A DNA stretch of 64,000 nucleotides, taken from Actinomadura rudentiformis (lineage in GTDB: Bacteria > Actinomycetota > Actinomycetes > Streptosporangiales > Streptosporangiaceae). Below the pieces are notes generated by a model that saw nothing but the letters and a program-made list of their open reading frames with translations, searched no databases and was not told where the DNA came from. The position numbers and the translations under genes are program-made. Location of the stretch: contig NZ_WBMT01000020.1 of the NCBI RefSeq assembly GCF_008923185.1, positions 62,001 to 126,000 on the forward strand, written 5' to 3'. Below, piece after piece: positions 25,623 to 32,282 of the stretch. Numbering within the stretch: the first letter of the stretch is position 1; each line of letters opens with the position of its first letter.

Positions 25623-25657
25623 CGAAAGCCCCGGGCCATCACGGCCCGGGGCTTTCG
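25623..25657 (-). terminator. Attenuator terminator upstream of aroF
   Basis: A perfect 15 bp stem (CGAAAGCCCCGGGCC and its complement) with a 5 nt loop lies between the leader peptide stop and the aroF start. Its upstream arm contains CCCGGGCCG, which can pair instead with CGGCCCGGG inside leader codons 12-14, giving an alternative antiterminator-like structure. Confidence 0.75.
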
Positions 25658-25669
25658 CCTTGTGGTCTG

Positions 25670-25738
25670 TCAGCGCAGCGTCTGGCAGACCAGCCTCCCG
25701 GGCCGGTCGTACCAAAAGAAATAGATCACGTTGCGCAT
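25670..25738 (-). CDS. aroF leader peptide with Tyr-Phe-Phe-Trp-Tyr run
   Basis: A 22-codon open frame on the leftward strand, reading MRNVIYFFWYDRPGR then LVCQTLR and stop. Codons 6-10 are Tyr, Phe, Phe, Trp, Tyr, an exceptional run of aromatic residues directly before an aromatic-pathway gene. A TACGCT box ends 7 nt upstream of the ATG, so the leader appears to be leaderless itself, with the ribosome loading at the transcript end. Downstream come a small GGTCTG/CAGACC hairpin and the strong terminator. Stalling at scarce aromatic aminoacyl-tRNA would switch pairing and allow aroF transcription; the mechanism is inferred. Confidence 0.8.
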   Translation of the reverse strand: MRNVIYFFWYDRPGRLVCQTLR

Positions 25739-25745
25739 GGCCCAC

Positions 25746-25751
25746 AGCGTA
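25746..25751 (-). promoter_or_regulatory. -10 box TACGCT of the aroF leader transcript
   Basis: TACGCT ends 7 nt before the leader-peptide ATG at 25738, the same spacing as other leaderless starts in this window. Confidence 0.6.
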
Positions 25752-25828
25752 GCCCATGGGGCTGGGTGAACCTGCGAGGAGGGGGCGAATATGGCTCAGC
25801 TCACCCCGGATGGCAGTATGGCCGCGTC

Positions 25829-26434
25829 ATGTCGCCACCCGAAAAGCAACTGCCGCCCGGGCAGTACATCCCCCGGGGCTGGCCGGTCCTGCACTACGGC
25901 CCGGTGCCCAAGTTCCGTCCCAAAGACTGGGACTTCCGGGTCTTCGGCGCGACCGAGTCCGGCGAGCAGCACCGCTGGACATGGGACGAGTTCGACGCGC
26001 TGCCGCGGACCAAGGCGGTCTCCGACTTCCACTGCGTCACCAAGTTCACGATCCCGGACAACGAATGGGAGGGCGTCTCCGGCTCGGCGATCGTCGAGCT
26101 CGCGCCGCCCGCCCCGGACGTCACGCACGTGATGGTGTGGGCCGAGTACGGCTACAGCGCCAACATCCGGATGAGCGACTTCCTGGCCGACGGCACGCTC
26201 TTCGCCACGCACCGGAACGGCGAGCGGATCAGTCCCGACCATGGGTTCCCCATCCGGATCGTCGTGCCGCATTTGTACGCGTGGAAGAGCGTCAAGTGGG
26301 TCCGAGGTGTCGAGTACCTGGTCAAGGACCGGCGGGGGTTCTGGGAGGAACGCGGCTACCACAACGGCGCCGACCCCTGGCGCGAGCAGCGCTACTCCTA
26401 CCAGGAGGACGAGGGCGAGACCCCGCCGCTGTGA
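25829..26434 (+). CDS. Sulfite oxidase-like molybdopterin oxidoreductase
   Basis: A 201-residue single-domain protein of the sulfite oxidase/MsrP molybdopterin fold. The molybdenum-ligating cysteine is C69 in the block SDFHCVTKFT, preceded by the TWDEFDALPRT strand-helix. Later family blocks are HVMVWAEYGYSANI, DHGFPIRIVVPHLYAWKSVKWV and EYLVKDRRGFWEERGYHNGADPW. There is no signal peptide, so it is probably cytoplasmic, unlike MsrP. Natural substrate unknown. ATG 25829 was chosen because the family starts near this point; a longer frame begins at 25766. Confidence 0.87.
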   Translation: MSPPEKQLPPGQYIPRGWPVLHYGPVPKFRPKDWDFRVFGATESGEQHRWTWDEFDALPRTKAVSDFHCVTKFTIPDNEWEGVSGSAIVELAPPAPDVTHVMVWAEYGYSANIRMSDFLADGTLFATHRNGERISPDHGFPIRIVVPHLYAWKSVKWVRGVEYLVKDRRGFWEERGYHNGADPWREQRYSYQEDEGETPPL

Positions 26435-26492
26435 CCGCCGAGCGGCTCTGAACGCCGAGCGATTCTGAACGCCGAGCCGCTCTGAACGCCGA
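26433..26492. repeat. 17 bp tandem repeat, three and a half copies
   Basis: Units GACCGCCGAGCGGCTCT, GAACGCCGAGCGATTCT and GAACGCCGAGCCGCTCT are adjacent, followed by a partial GAACGCCGA. The first copy overlaps the stop codon of the molybdoenzyme gene. Confidence 0.75.
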
Positions 26493-26528
26493 TGTGCGGG
26501 ACTCGCCACGCCGGGACCGCGAGGGCGT

Positions 26529-26534
26529 TACCTT
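26529..26534 (+). promoter_or_regulatory. -10 box TACCTT, leaderless start
   Basis: TACCTT ends 8 nt before GTG 26543, which supports that GTG as the start of the LytS-type kinase. Confidence 0.4.
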
Positions 26535-26542
26535 GGGCCATC

Positions 26543-27913
26543 GTGGTATCACCCTCTGTGCTGGACGTGGTGGCGTGCGTCCTCGTCACCGGAACAGCGC
26601 TGTTCGTCAGCGCCGTCCGCCGCTGGCTGCGTGCGCGGCGACGCGGATTCGGCACCTTGGCTGACGAGGCGACGTTCGCGACCCTCCACACCATCTCCCG
26701 CGCCTCGCCCTCGCTGCGGGCCGGGCTTGACCGGGAGTCGGCGCGCAAGGCCGCCAAGCACCTGCGCATCCTGCTGGGAGCCGAGGCGGTCGCGCTCGTC
26801 GCCGTCCAGCAGCCCGATGCCGACATCGACGCCGATGCCGACATCGACGCCGACGCCGACACTGGCGTCGGTGACTGCGACGGCCACGCCACGGACACGG
26901 CCGCGGGTGCACGTGCGGACACGGACACAGGCGCGGACGACGAGCGCGGGCGGCTGCTGGTCTGGGAAGGCCCCGGTGGCGATGCGCATGCCTGCCAGGC
27001 CCTCCTGCACGCCCAGCCGGTGCTCGCCTCGGGACGGCCGCGCGTGGTGGCACCCGAGCTCAACGGCTGCGACGACCCGCTGTGCCGGATCCGCGTGGCG
27101 ATGATCGCTCCGCTGTCGGTCGAGGGACGGGTCGAGGGCGCGATCGCCGCGTACGGCCCGGGTGCCTCGGCCGCCCGCGTCCGCGCCGTGGGCGAGGTGG
27201 CGCGCTGGGTCTCGAGCCAGCTGGAGCTGGCGGAGCTCGACTCCTCCAGAGCCCGGCTCGCCGAGGCGGAGATGCGGGCGCTCCGCGCGCAGATCTCCCC
27301 GCACTTCGTCTACAACTCGCTGACCACGATCGCATCGTTCGTCCGGACCGATCCCGAACGGGCCAGAGAGCTGCTGCTCGACTTCGCCGACTTCGCCCGC
27401 TACTCGTTCCGCAATCCACGTGACTTCACCACGCTCGCCGACGAGCTGCGTTCGATCGACCGCTACCTGCTGCTGGAACGGGCGCGGTTCGGCGACCGGC
27501 TGCAGTTCAGCGTGGAGGTCGCGCCCGAGGTGCTGCCGGTGGCGATGCCGTTCCTCTCACTGCAGCCGCTGGTGGAGAACGCCATCCGGCACGGCATGGA
27601 GGGCAGTCGCGAGTCGTTCCACATCCGGATCGTGGCGCGCGACGCGGGCGCCGAGGCGGCCATCAGCGTCGAGGACGACGGCGTCGGCATGGACCCCGAC
27701 CGGCTGCGGGAGGTCCTCTCCGCGGGCGCCGGACCGGCGGGGCGTGAGCGGCGGGCGGGCGCGGGCGCCGGGATCGGCCTGGCGAACGTGGACGAGCGCA
27801 TGCGGCAGGTCTACGGCGACGAGTACGGGATGACGGTCGAGACGGCGCTCGGGGCCGGAGCCAAGGTCAACCTGCGGGTGCCGAAGTACCGTCCAGGCGT
27901 CTTTCCGGACTGA
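26543..27913 (+). CDS. LytS/YehU-type sensor histidine kinase with GAF domain
   Basis: A 456-residue kinase. One TM helix (about 5-24) anchors it, followed by a GAF-like domain (about 60-230) and a His_kinase domain with H254 in RAQISPHFVYNSLTTIASF, then an HATPase region (PLVENAIRHGME, EDDGVGMDPD, GIGLANVDERMRQVYG). The GAF domain is interrupted at 91-135 by an Asp/Ala-rich low-complexity stretch encoded by a degenerate 6 bp repeat (GCCGAC type, about 26817-26862). It pairs with the LytTR regulator downstream and lies in the same direction as a symporter gene, resembling BtsSR-type carboxylate-sensing modules. Confidence 0.87.
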   Translation: MVSPSVLDVVACVLVTGTALFVSAVRRWLRARRRGFGTLADEATFATLHTISRASPSLRAGLDRESARKAAKHLRILLGAEAVALVAVQQPDADIDADADIDADADTGVGDCDGHATDTAAGARADTDTGADDERGRLLVWEGPGGDAHACQALLHAQPVLASGRPRVVAPELNGCDDPLCRIRVAMIAPLSVEGRVEGAIAAYGPGASAARVRAVGEVARWVSSQLELAELDSSRARLAEAEMRALRAQISPHFVYNSLTTIASFVRTDPERARELLLDFADFARYSFRNPRDFTTLADELRSIDRYLLLERARFGDRLQFSVEVAPEVLPVAMPFLSLQPLVENAIRHGMEGSRESFHIRIVARDAGAEAAISVEDDGVGMDPDRLREVLSAGAGPAGRERRAGAGAGIGLANVDERMRQVYGDEYGMTVETALGAGAKVNLRVPKYRPGVFPD

Positions 27914-28006
27914 CATCGGAACGGCCGAGGCCAATTTGAGGAAGACATTGACCTCGCATAGCGAAATCGATTGCGGACGGAGAGTAATCACGGCAGGGTC
28001 CTCTTT

Positions 28007-28864
28007 ATGCTGCGTGTCCTGACCGTCGACGACGAGGTTCCCGCGCTGGAGGAGCTGCTCTACCTGCTGCGCGAGGATCCGCGCATCGAGCAGGTCACAG
28101 GCGCCGGCGACGCGGCGGCGGCGCTGCGCGACCTCAGCCGGATGCTCGTCGCCGGCGAACGCCTCGACGCGGTCTTTCTCGACATCCGCATGCCGGGACT
28201 GGACGGCCTCGATTTCACCCGGCTGCTGACGGGGTTCGCGTCGCCGCCCGAGGTCGTCTTCGTGACCGCGCACGACGATTGCGCGGTCACCGCGTACGAG
28301 CTCGGCGCGCTGGACTATCTCCTCAAACCGGTGCGGCCGGAGCGGCTCGCCGAGGCGGTCCGCCGCGTCGACGAGGCCGTGCACCGGCAGTCGCGCGAGG
28401 ACGGCGCGCCGGAGCAGCCCGCCGCGGACGAGATGGTGCCCGTCGAGCTCGGCGGGCGCACCCGCCTGGTCTCCCGCCGTTCGGTGACGCACGTCGAGGC
28501 GCAGGGCGACTACGTGCGGCTGCACACCGGCGACGGCAGCTACCTGGTGCGCATGCCGCTGGCCTCGCTGGCGCGGCGGTGGGAGGCGGCCGGGTTCATC
28601 CGCATCCACCGCAGCACGCTCGTCGCGTCCGCCCACATCAGCGAGCTGCGCTTCGACGGCGGCCGGGCGGCCGTGCAGGTCGGCGCGGAGCTGCTCCCGG
28701 TGAGCCGGCGCCACACCCGCGAGGTGCGCGACCTCCTCGTCCGCCGCTTCCGCCACGCCGAGCCCGACGACGACCACGGCGTCCGCGACACTCGTGTCGT
28801 TCTCGAGAGACGGAACGCGGAGGGCCGGGGCGCGGCGACCCGGGGACGGGCCGAAGATGTCTGA
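28007..28864 (+). CDS. LytTR-family response regulator
   Basis: A 285-residue regulator: receiver 1-125 (acidic residues in TVDDEVP; phosphoacceptor D59 in VFLDIRMPGLDG; lysine in YLLKPVRPE) and a LytTR DNA-binding domain about 150-250 (VTHVEAQGDYVRLHT, GFIRIHRSTLVASAHISEL, LLPVSRRHTREVRDLL). ATG 28007 begins the receiver; an upstream ATG at 27971 is less likely. Its last 8 bp overlap the next gene. It probably activates the symporter operon behind it, as LytTR regulators do for BtsT-type transporters. Confidence 0.9.
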   Translation: MLRVLTVDDEVPALEELLYLLREDPRIEQVTGAGDAAAALRDLSRMLVAGERLDAVFLDIRMPGLDGLDFTRLLTGFASPPEVVFVTAHDDCAVTAYELGALDYLLKPVRPERLAEAVRRVDEAVHRQSREDGAPEQPAADEMVPVELGGRTRLVSRRSVTHVEAQGDYVRLHTGDGSYLVRMPLASLARRWEAAGFIRIHRSTLVASAHISELRFDGGRAAVQVGAELLPVSRRHTREVRDLLVRRFRHAEPDDDHGVRDTRVVLERRNAEGRGAATRGRAEDV

Positions 28865-29246
28865 CCAGCGGCGGGTCGTGGTGGCGAGCCCGCGTACGCA
28901 CCGGGCGCGCCGGCTCGGAGACACGGGCAGCGAGCGGAGCTGGAGCCTGGCTCACGACCTCGACGAGCAGACCGAACTCGGCGCCGTGTACGTCCGCACG
29001 CTCATCCGCGCCCAGCTGCGCGCCGCCCTGGCCACCCTCACGGTCGTCGCGGTGGTGATCATCGGACTGCCGCTGCTGCTCGTGCTCCTCCCCGCGCTGG
29101 GCCGGTCGCGGATGCACGGCATCCCGGTCTCGTGGCTGGGCCTCGCGCTGTGCATCCAGCCGATCTGGATCGCCGCCGCGGCCCGGCACCTGCGCCAGGC
29201 GGAGCGGATCGAGCGGGACTTCGCCCGGCTGGTGGACCGGTCATGA
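28857..29246 (+). CDS. DUF485-like small membrane protein
   Basis: A 129-residue protein with two TM helices near 62-84 (ALATLTVVAVVIIGLPLLLVLLPAL) and 96-112 (VSWLGLALCIQPIWIAAAA) and charged ends (ERIERDFARLVDR). Proteins of this shape usually sit next to acetate-type symporters and are thought to assist them. It starts 8 bp inside the LytTR gene, and its stop overlaps the symporter ATG, so the three genes are translationally coupled. Confidence 0.72.
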   Translation: MSDQRRVVVASPRTHRARRLGDTGSERSWSLAHDLDEQTELGAVYVRTLIRAQLRAALATLTVVAVVIIGLPLLLVLLPALGRSRMHGIPVSWLGLALCIQPIWIAAAARHLRQAERIERDFARLVDRS

Positions 29247-30961
29247 TCGTGATGGCCGTGGCGGCCGCGCTCACCGCGCTGGTCGCCGTTCTGGGCATGG
29301 TCGCGGTCCTCGGCTCGTACGGGCGGCGCCGCACCCCCACCACGTCGGACTTCCTCGTCGCCTCGCGCGGCGTCACGCCGACATGGAACGCGTCGGCGAT
29401 CAGCAGCGAGTACATCTCGGCCGCGGCCTTCCTGGGAACGGCCGGGATGGTGCTGGCCTACGGCGCCGACGTGTTGTGGCTGCCGATCGGCGCGGCCGCG
29501 GGCTACGTGCTGCTGCAGGCGTTCGTGACGGCCCCGCTGCGGCGGTCCGGTGCTTACACGATCTCCGACTTCGCCGAGTGGCGGCTCGGCTCCCGGGCCG
29601 TACGGCACATCGTCAGCGTGTGCGTGTGCTTCATCGGCTGGTTCTACCTGCTCCCGCAGTTCCAGGGAGCGGGCGTCACGCTGCGGGTGCTGACGGGGGC
29701 ACCGGTCTGGGTGGGCTGGGCCGTCGTGGTGGCGGTGGTCCTGGCCATCGTCCTGTCGGGCGGGATGCGCAGCATCACCGTTGTGCAGGGCGTGCAGTAC
29801 TGGGTGAAGCTGGTCGCGGTGGCGGTCCCGGCGGTGGCGCTCCTCTCGCTCTGGCACCTGGACGGCGGCGACGACCCGACCGCGGACCGGCTGCCCGCGT
29901 TCGACCGGGCCACGACCGTGCGGGTGCAGGCCGAGGTGGCCGTCCGGGTTGTCACGAGCGACACCGTCGTGACCGTACGCGGTGAGCTGGACGGGAGGCA
30001 CTACGACGGGGCCGACGTCCCGCTTCCCGCGGGACGGCACATCTTGGGGGAGGGGAGCACGCTCGTCTTCCGGGCGGGGACACCCGTCCCGCATGCCGAA
30101 CGCCTTCCTCTGCAGGACGGGCACACGTGGGCGATGCCGTTCGGGCGGAGCGAGGGCCACCCGCTGTTCGCCACCTACTCCGCCCTCCTCGGCGTGCTGC
30201 TGGGCACGATGGGCCTGCCGCACATCCTCATGCGCTTCTACACCGACCGCTGTGGCCGAGCCGCCCGCCGCACCGCCGCGGTCGTCCCGGTGCTCCTGTC
30301 GCTCTTCTATGTCTTTCCGGCGGTGTACGGCGCGCTGGGGCGCCTCTACACGCCAGAGCTCCTCATGACGGGCGACACCGACGCGACCATCCTGATGTTG
30401 CCTCAGCGGCTCGCACCGGGCGCCGCAGGCGCCTTGCTCACCGCGCTCGTGGCGGCGGGGGCGTTCGCCGCGTTCATCTCGACGTCCTGCGGGATCGTGG
30501 TGGCGATCGCGGGCACGTTCTCGCAATGCCTGTGGCGCGGCGGTGTCGCCGCGTTCCGGGTGGGCGCGCTTCTCGCCCTGGCGGTGCCGCTCACCCTCGT
30601 GACCCGGATCGGACCGCTCGGCGCGGCGAGCCTGGTGACCCTCGCTCTGACCGTCTCCGCGTGCTCCCTGTGCCCGTTGCTGGTGCTCGGCATCTGGTGG
30701 CGCCGCCTGACGCCCGCCGGCGCGGGCGCCGGCCTGGTGGTCGGTGGCGGGCTCGCCGTGGCGGCGGGCGTCGCCTGGATCCTCGGCGGCCCGTGGTCCG
30801 GCTGGACGGCCGCGGTCCTGGCTCAGCCCGCGATGGTGATCGTGCCGATCGGCGTCGCGGTGACGATCATCGTGTCGCTGCTCACGCGGCGTCACATCCC
30901 GCGCCGCGCCGATCGTGCGATCGCCCGCCTGCACCTTCCCGAAGAGATTCTCGTCCGCTGA
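29243..30961 (+). CDS. Sodium/solute symporter (acetate/pyruvate-type, SSS family)
   Basis: A 572-residue transporter with about 13 TM helices of the SSS fold. Recognisable stretches include DFLVASRGVTPTWNASAISSEY, SAAAFLGTAGMVLAYG, YTISDFAEWRLGSRAVR, MGLPHILMRFYT and the FAAFISTSCGIVVAI region. Between two helices (about residues 220-300) is an extracellular strand-rich insert, RVQAEVAVRVVTSDTVVTVRG onwards, typical of actinobacterial acetate-permease relatives. It probably imports a monocarboxylate with sodium, under control of the LytS/LytTR pair; the substrate is not proven. Start ATG 29243 overlaps the previous stop (ATGA). Confidence 0.87.
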   Translation: MIVMAVAAALTALVAVLGMVAVLGSYGRRRTPTTSDFLVASRGVTPTWNASAISSEYISAAAFLGTAGMVLAYGADVLWLPIGAAAGYVLLQAFVTAPLRRSGAYTISDFAEWRLGSRAVRHIVSVCVCFIGWFYLLPQFQGAGVTLRVLTGAPVWVGWAVVVAVVLAIVLSGGMRSITVVQGVQYWVKLVAVAVPAVALLSLWHLDGGDDPTADRLPAFDRATTVRVQAEVAVRVVTSDTVVTVRGELDGRHYDGADVPLPAGRHILGEGSTLVFRAGTPVPHAERLPLQDGHTWAMPFGRSEGHPLFATYSALLGVLLGTMGLPHILMRFYTDRCGRAARRTAAVVPVLLSLFYVFPAVYGALGRLYTPELLMTGDTDATILMLPQRLAPGAAGALLTALVAAGAFAAFISTSCGIVVAIAGTFSQCLWRGGVAAFRVGALLALAVPLTLVTRIGPLGAASLVTLALTVSACSLCPLLVLGIWWRRLTPAGAGAGLVVGGGLAVAAGVAWILGGPWSGWTAAVLAQPAMVIVPIGVAVTIIVSLLTRRHIPRRADRAIARLHLPEEILVR

Positions 30962-31224
30962 AACGCACCGTTCCGCGTCCGTGAACGGGCGGGTGTCCCC
31001 TGTGGATCGTTCCCAGCACGCCAACGGAACCGTTCGCCGCTCCAAACCGACCGCTCGTCCTGTGACTACTCTACGTACAGCGATGACTACGCACCGTTCA
31101 TCGAGGGTGCGGCCGTCCGTGCCCCGATCGGCGGCACGACCCCTCTAGTGTTCTCAGTACCGCAACGGGGAAGCGGGCAGGACCGGTGACGGCCCTGCAA
31201 GACCCCGGCCAGAACGACACTGGA

Positions 31225-31255
31225 GATCCGGCGAACGCATGTCGAACGCCGGATC
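31225..31255. repeat. Perfect inverted repeat 1 of 3
   Basis: GATCCGGCG and CGCCGGATC form a 9 bp stem around a 13 nt loop. Confidence 0.7.
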
Positions 31256-31260
31256 AGGAG

Positions 31261-31297
31261 CCGTCGGATCCCGTACCGGGGGGGTGGGATCCGACGG
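31261..31297. repeat. Perfect inverted repeat 2 of 3
   Basis: CCGTCGGATCCC and GGGATCCGACGG form a 12 bp stem around a 13 nt loop, 5 bp after the first hairpin. Confidence 0.75.
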
Positions 31298-31302
31298 CGG
31301 TC

Positions 31303-31352
31303 GGCTCGGGCGCTGCTGAACAGTCGGGGGGTTGTTCAGCAGCGCCCGAGCC
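31303..31352 (+). terminator. Perfect 20 bp hairpin 3 of 3 followed by TATTTT
   Basis: A 20 bp stem beginning GGCTCGGGCGCTGCTGAACA, with a 10 nt G-rich loop, is followed by TATTTT, so it is a strong intrinsic terminator for rightward transcripts and a barrier between the convergent symporter and deoxyribonuclease genes. Confidence 0.85.
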
Positions 31353-31399
31353 TATTTTCAGGGTTGCCGCGCTGAGATGGTGACGTTGTCACTGAGTCG

Positions 31400-32251
31400 T
31401 TACGGCTCGTCGCGTAGGCGTTTCAAGGTCTCTACATCCTTGCGGTGGGGCTCGGCGGCGCGGCCGGGGGTCTCGATGATGAACGGGACGCCCGCGACCT
31501 CGGGGTGGCGGAAGAGCTCGGCGAACGCCTTCTCGCCGATCCGGCCGGCGCCGATGTTCTCGTGCCTGTCCTTGAACGAGCCGCAGGGGTCCTTGGAGTC
31601 GTTGGCGTGGACGAGCTTGAGGCGGCCCGTGCCGACCGTCTCCACGAGGAGGTCGAGGGTCTTCTGGACGCCGTCGGGGGCGGCCAGGTCGTGCCCGGCG
31701 CAGTAGGCGTGGCAGGTGTCGAGGCAGACGCCGAGTTTGGGGTGGCCGTCCAGCTGCTCGAAGAACGGGCCGAGCTGGTCGACCGTCGCGCAGAGCATCG
31801 CGCCCTGGCCCGCCATCGGCTCCAGGAGGAGGTCGGGCCCGTCGTCCGGCAGCTCGTCGAGCAGGGGCAGCACGTGCTCGCCCACCTGCCGCATCGCGTC
31901 GTTGAACGGCTGGCTGACGGCCGAGCCGGTGTGCACCACGACGCCGAGGGCGCCGATGGCGGCGCCGCGCTGAAGCGCATGCCGGACTGACGCGATCGAC
32001 TTTTCCAGCGTTTCCGGGCTCGGGGAGCCGAAGTTGACCAGGTAGGGGGCGTGCACGAAGGTGGGGACGCCGCTCTCGCGCATCATGGCGTCCTCATCGG
32101 GCTTGCCCGCCGCCTGCGCCCACCCGCGCGGGTTGGACACGAACACCTGGACGGCCTCGGCGCCGATCTCGGCGGCGTATTTCAGTCCCTTGGTGGCCAT
32201 CCCGCCGGCGACGGGGATATGCCCTCCGACGGGGCTCTTCTTGGAGGTCAT
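31400..32251 (-). CDS. nfo: Deoxyribonuclease IV (AP endonuclease family 2)
   Basis: A 283-residue TIM-barrel endonuclease acting at abasic sites in base-excision repair. Zinc-ligand blocks appear in order: VHAPYLVN, VVHTGS, LLLEPMAGQG, VCLDTCHAYCAGHD, KLVHANDSK, DRHENIGAG and PFIIETPG. Length fits the family. Start ATG 32251; a TAGGCT box lies 9 nt upstream. It may also be transcribed from the PASTA kinase gene, which ends 32 bp upstream. Confidence 0.93.
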   Translation of the reverse strand: MTSKKSPVGGHIPVAGGMATKGLKYAAEIGAEAVQVFVSNPRGWAQAAGKPDEDAMMRESGVPTFVHAPYLVNFGSPSPETLEKSIASVRHALQRGAAIGALGVVVHTGSAVSQPFNDAMRQVGEHVLPLLDELPDDGPDLLLEPMAGQGAMLCATVDQLGPFFEQLDGHPKLGVCLDTCHAYCAGHDLAAPDGVQKTLDLLVETVGTGRLKLVHANDSKDPCGSFKDRHENIGAGRIGEKAFAELFRHPEVAGVPFIIETPGRAAEPHRKDVETLKRLRDEP

Positions 32252-32260
32252 AGGCCTCCC

Positions 32261-32266
32261 AGCCTA
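32261..32266 (-). promoter_or_regulatory. -10 box TAGGCT for deoxyribonuclease IV
   Basis: TAGGCT ends 9 nt before the ATG at 32251 on the leftward strand, giving a leaderless or very short-leader transcript. Confidence 0.45.
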
Positions 32267-32282
32267 GTGGCGGGAGGGTCGG

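Larger units (their letters stand above)
30962..31399. other. 438 bp intergenic region between convergent genes
   Basis: No coding gene is supported here. The left half is unstructured; the right half holds three perfect hairpins one after another (31225-31352). A possible -10 (TAGTGT at 31146-31151) precedes them, so a small structured RNA is conceivable. Confidence 0.6.

Noticed and set aside
31186-31383. 65-codon frame through the three hairpins
   Set aside because: Its sequence is dictated by the palindromes and it has no family features; the third stem with T-tract is a terminator.
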